This document shows, in pieces, positions 43,557 to 43,830 of a stretch of 43,830 nt of DNA; the first letter of the stretch is position 1, and every line of letters begins with the position of its first letter. The DNA is taken from contig CAINDH010000066.1 in assembly GCA_903847285.1 (NCBI GenBank), forward strand, positions 1 to 43,830, given 5' to 3'. The notes beneath the pieces are model-generated. The model was not told the DNA's origin, searched no databases, and saw nothing but the letters and a program-made list of their open reading frames with translations. Source of the stretch: an uncultured Verrucomicrobia subdivision 3 bacterium (GTDB lineage: Bacteria; Verrucomicrobiota; Verrucomicrobiae; Limisphaerales; UBA11358). Position numbers and translations under genes: made by a program.

Positions 43557-43830
43557 GTGAAAAAAATTCTTACGTTGCTCTGCGCGGGGTTGATAACCCT
43601 TACGGCATTTGCTGGGGATGCACCTGATATTTTAGCTGGTCTGCGTCCGCAGCACCCGCGATTGCTCATCACCGTTGCGGATTGGGACGACCTCCGTCAC
43701 CGTCGCGAAAGCGAGCCGCAACTCGACGCGTTGCTCAAGCGCGTCGTTGAAGAGGCCCGCGCGACACTGACTGGGCCGACCATCATCTACAAAAAAGACG
43801 GCAAACGATTGCTGGCCGTATCACGCGAAA
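43557..43830 (+). CDS. Secreted heparinase II/III- or alginate-lyase-like protein, N-terminal part
   Basis: A GTG at 43557, three bases after the GH95 stop, opens a frame that runs off the window (91 residues visible). A signal peptide (about 1-19, ending TAFA/GD) is followed by RPQHPRLLITVADWDDLRHR and LDALLKRVVEEAR. HPRLL followed by a helical region with regularly spaced Leu is typical of the N-terminal alpha-toroid of heparinase II/III and related polysaccharide lyases. The catalytic part is not in the window, so class and substrate stay open. Tight spacing places it in the GH35-GH95 operon. Confidence 0.6.
   Translation, partial: MKKILTLLCAGLITLTAFAGDAPDILAGLRPQHPRLLITVADWDDLRHRRESEPQLDALLKRVVEEARATLTGPTIIYKKDGKRLLAVSRE

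Overview
The window is chromosomal DNA from a bacterium that most resembles the Verrucomicrobiota (Pedosphaera/Limisphaera-type lineages). This placement is inferred from gene content and style, not from an rRNA gene. The clues are large secreted glycosidases, secreted enzymes ending in a shared 'T-N-W ... R-F-Y-R-V' C-terminal module, an ECF sigma factor fused to a membrane/TPR region, a class II (B12-dependent) ribonucleotide reductase, and start codons mostly without Shine-Dalgarno sequences. No rRNA, tRNA, CRISPR array, integrase, transposase or phage gene was seen.

Layout. 1-5.4 kb: 3' end of nrdJ with a strong terminator, a lipoprotein with secretin-type N-domains, a 1136-aa secreted DUF4450-like glycosidase on the minus strand, and a small coiled-coil lipoprotein. 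5.6-10.9 kb: an rRNA m5U methyltransferase (RlmD/RumA type), a 981-aa membrane/TPR protein and a GT4 glycosyltransferase, all on the plus strand. 10.9-16 kb: FadL-type porin, SGNH-type secreted protein, DAHP synthase, a small DUF1232-like protein and a membrane protein. 16.1-21.4 kb: animal-type heme peroxidase (minus), tgt (plus) and rho (minus); the peroxidase lies between a degenerate copy and the intact copy of the tgt promoter/start region. 21.6-27.5 kb: a pilin-like/coiled-coil protein, two tandem secreted endonuclease/exonuclease/phosphatase (EEP) proteins, a lipoate/octanoate ligase-family protein and endonuclease III. 27.6-34.4 kb: NADP-type isocitrate dehydrogenase, TrmN6-like methyltransferase overlapping a CDF metal transporter, the membrane-fused sigma factor and a DUF1015 protein. 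34.4-38.8 kb: HDOD protein, ribosomal protein L28, a membrane-anchored helical protein, SmpB, an omega-like RNA polymerase subunit and a polyprenyl diphosphate synthase. 38.9-43.8 kb: a same-strand carbohydrate cluster of GH35 beta-galactosidase, GH95 alpha-fucosidase and the start of a secreted heparinase/alginate-lyase-like protein.

How it fits together. Most of the window is housekeeping (nucleotide, aromatic, TCA and isoprenoid metabolism; RNA modification; trans-translation; transcription termination) mixed with secreted degradative enzymes for glycans and nucleic acids or phosphoesters. This suits a Gram-negative polymer degrader. The GH35-GH95-lyase cluster suggests use of galactose- and fucose-containing polysaccharides.

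The least ordinary points are: (1) a 764-aa sigma factor carrying its own multi-span membrane domain and TPR-like tail; (2) a recurrent promoter geometry (-35, 17 bp, -10, 6-7 bp, start codon) that predicts leaderless mRNAs for many genes; (3) the direct repeat of the tgt start region bracketing the peroxidase gene; and (4) a C-terminal module shared by three secreted enzymes of two unrelated folds. All assignments come from reading motifs by eye; no database search was run.
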